DNA of 64,000 nt from Mycolicibacter heraklionensis (GTDB lineage: Bacteria > Actinomycetota > Actinomycetes > Mycobacteriales > Mycobacteriaceae). Shown here piece by piece: positions 63,045 through 64,000 of the stretch. The stretch lies in the NCBI RefSeq assembly GCF_019645815.1, contig NZ_CP080997.1, forward strand, positions 62,001 to 126,000, in the 5' to 3' direction. A program made the translations under genes and the position numbers. Position 1 is the stretch's first letter. Every line of letters starts with the position of its first letter. Under the pieces are notes generated by a model, which saw nothing but the letters and a program-made list of their open reading frames with translations, made no database searches and was not told the DNA's origin.

Positions 63045-63159
63045 ACGACGCACTCCCTTCCGCGTGAATACGAACGATTCGCAGTATAGCCAGCGGACGG
63101 GTATTTGCGGGGCCAAACCCAGTGGCGTGGTGCAAGTGTCCGGTTGATAGCAAATGCTC

Positions 63160-64000
63160 CTACGTTGTGGCAATGGTTTGAGTGGGGATTTCTTGGCGGG
63201 TGGGCAGCACGGCGTGGTAGATCTCGCGGGCGATGTATCTCTTTATGCAGCACATGATTTCGGGTTTGGTCCTGCCTTCGCTGATGCGGCGGGCGAGATA
63301 GTCGCGGGTGGATTGGTGGCGGCGGAGTCGAACAACGCAGATGATGTGCAGGGCGCGGTTGGCGTCTCTGTTTCCGCCGCGATTAAGTCGGTGCCGCACG
63401 GTTTTGCCGCTGGATGCTTCGATGGGCGAGACACCGCAGAGTTTGGCGAACGCGGCGTCGGAACCGATGCGTTCCGGGTTGTCGCCGAGGGCGACGAGCA
63501 GGGTAGCGGCGGTGTCGGGGCCCACGCCGTACACCTGACGCAACGGTGGGCACGCCTGGGCGGTGAGAGCCTCGATCTGGATGTCCAATGCCTTGGTCTC
63601 GGCGTCGAGTTGCCGACAACGCTGGGCCAGCGATTTCACCGCGACGGTGACCGCTTCTGCTGGGGTACGGGCGATTCCGGATGTGGCCAGGTCGGCACAT
63701 GCAGCGATGAGATGGAGTTTATGCAAACCGGCGAGCTGTTCACGCAAGTTGGCCGGCGCGGTGACGATGAGGTCTTTGAGGGGCGTTGAACGCCTTGGCG
63801 CGGGCCCGGACGGCGCTGATGCGGGCTACCCGCAGCACGCGCAACATCTCAGTGTGTCCGTCTGCGGTCTTGGGGTCGCCGACGTCCTCGCCGGCCAGCA
63901 CGATCGCTGCCGCGCCGGCGGCATCGGCGCTGTCGGTCTTGATAGCAGTAAAGAAAGTCCTCACGTGCGAGGTCAGGGCATGTGTCCCACGGTGGCCGGC
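63160..64000 (-). pseudogene. IS110-family transposase, frameshifted and cut by the window edge
   Basis: C-terminal part has the IS116/IS110/IS902 domain: VYGVGPDTAATLLVALGDNP, FAKLCGVSPIEASSGKTVRH and RGGNRDANRALHIICVVRLR. The upstream part (KTDSADAAGAAAIVLAGEDV, MLRVLRVARISAVRARAKAF) is in another frame; the switch is at the G run 63780-63783, where one extra base breaks the expected AFNALKDLIV. Upstream, the DEDD start lies beyond the window. Inactive unless the base is an error or the frameshift is programmed. Confidence 0.85.

Overview
The window is high-GC actinobacterial DNA, almost certainly a non-tuberculous Mycobacterium. The evidence is gene content and order: a type VII secretion component (eccB) with ESX-2-like accessory genes, MmpS/MmpL, DesA3 with its reductase, a PtpB phosphatase, many TetR regulators, and a block from about 21.4 to 37.1 kb that follows the M. 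tuberculosis order Rv0135c-cyp138-msrA-Rv0138-Rv0139-Rv0140-Rv0141c-Rv0142-Rv0144-Rv0146-Rv0148-ptpB, with extra genes inserted.

Layout. 0-8.4 kb: edge of an ESX (probably ESX-2) locus with eccB, a protease-like lipoprotein, a DUF4226-like protein, a sensor-like lipoprotein, a VapBC pair, two large secreted or accessory Esp-like proteins and twin small membrane proteins; short repeats show that this flank has been shuffled. 8.4-12.5 kb: housekeeping-type enzymes. 12.6-17.3 kb: three tandem exported phosphodiesterases with a duplicated promoter. 17.3-21.4 kb: DUF4185 protein, TetR, ferredoxin reductase and desaturase. 21.4-29.5 kb: TetR/cyp138 with clear operators, then a seven-gene leftward operon (VOC, enoyl-CoA hydratase, TetR, hydrolase, P450, MsrA, alcohol dehydrogenase). 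29.6-31.6 kb: a rightward operon behind a perfect KstR-type palindrome. 31.6-38.1 kb: NTF2-like protein, glycosylase, TetRs, methyltransferase, SDR, PtpB and an unannotatable 47-residue protein.

38.2-64 kb is accessory. It has two more toxin-antitoxin pairs; an ArsR-rhodanese-AhpD set; a GNAT/AAA+ fusion gene with an in-frame stop; an orphan cytochrome oxidase subunit I and a peroxiredoxin, each near a CsoR/CstR-type palindrome; an extra ribulose-phosphate epimerase; a TetR/mmpS/mmpL/small ORF/DUF2202 cluster; a nested mobile element; a DUF2892-TSUP-flavin disulfide reductase operon divergent from a YeeE/YedE transporter; a universal stress protein; a small histidine-rich hendecad-repeat protein; and a broken IS110-family transposase at the right edge. 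Rhodanese, peroxiredoxin, TSUP, YeeE/YedE, DUF2892 and the disulfide reductase together suggest handling of thiosulfate, sulfite or persulfide stress; this is inference from families and context.

The most striking structure is at 52.3-57.2 kb. An IS1549-like (IS1634-family) element with perfect 16-bp ends has split the tail of a DUF2202 ferritin-like gene and made an 83-bp target duplication. Its transposase gene is itself split by a 2,176-bp group II intron lying two codons after the first catalytic Asp, and it also carries a frameshift.
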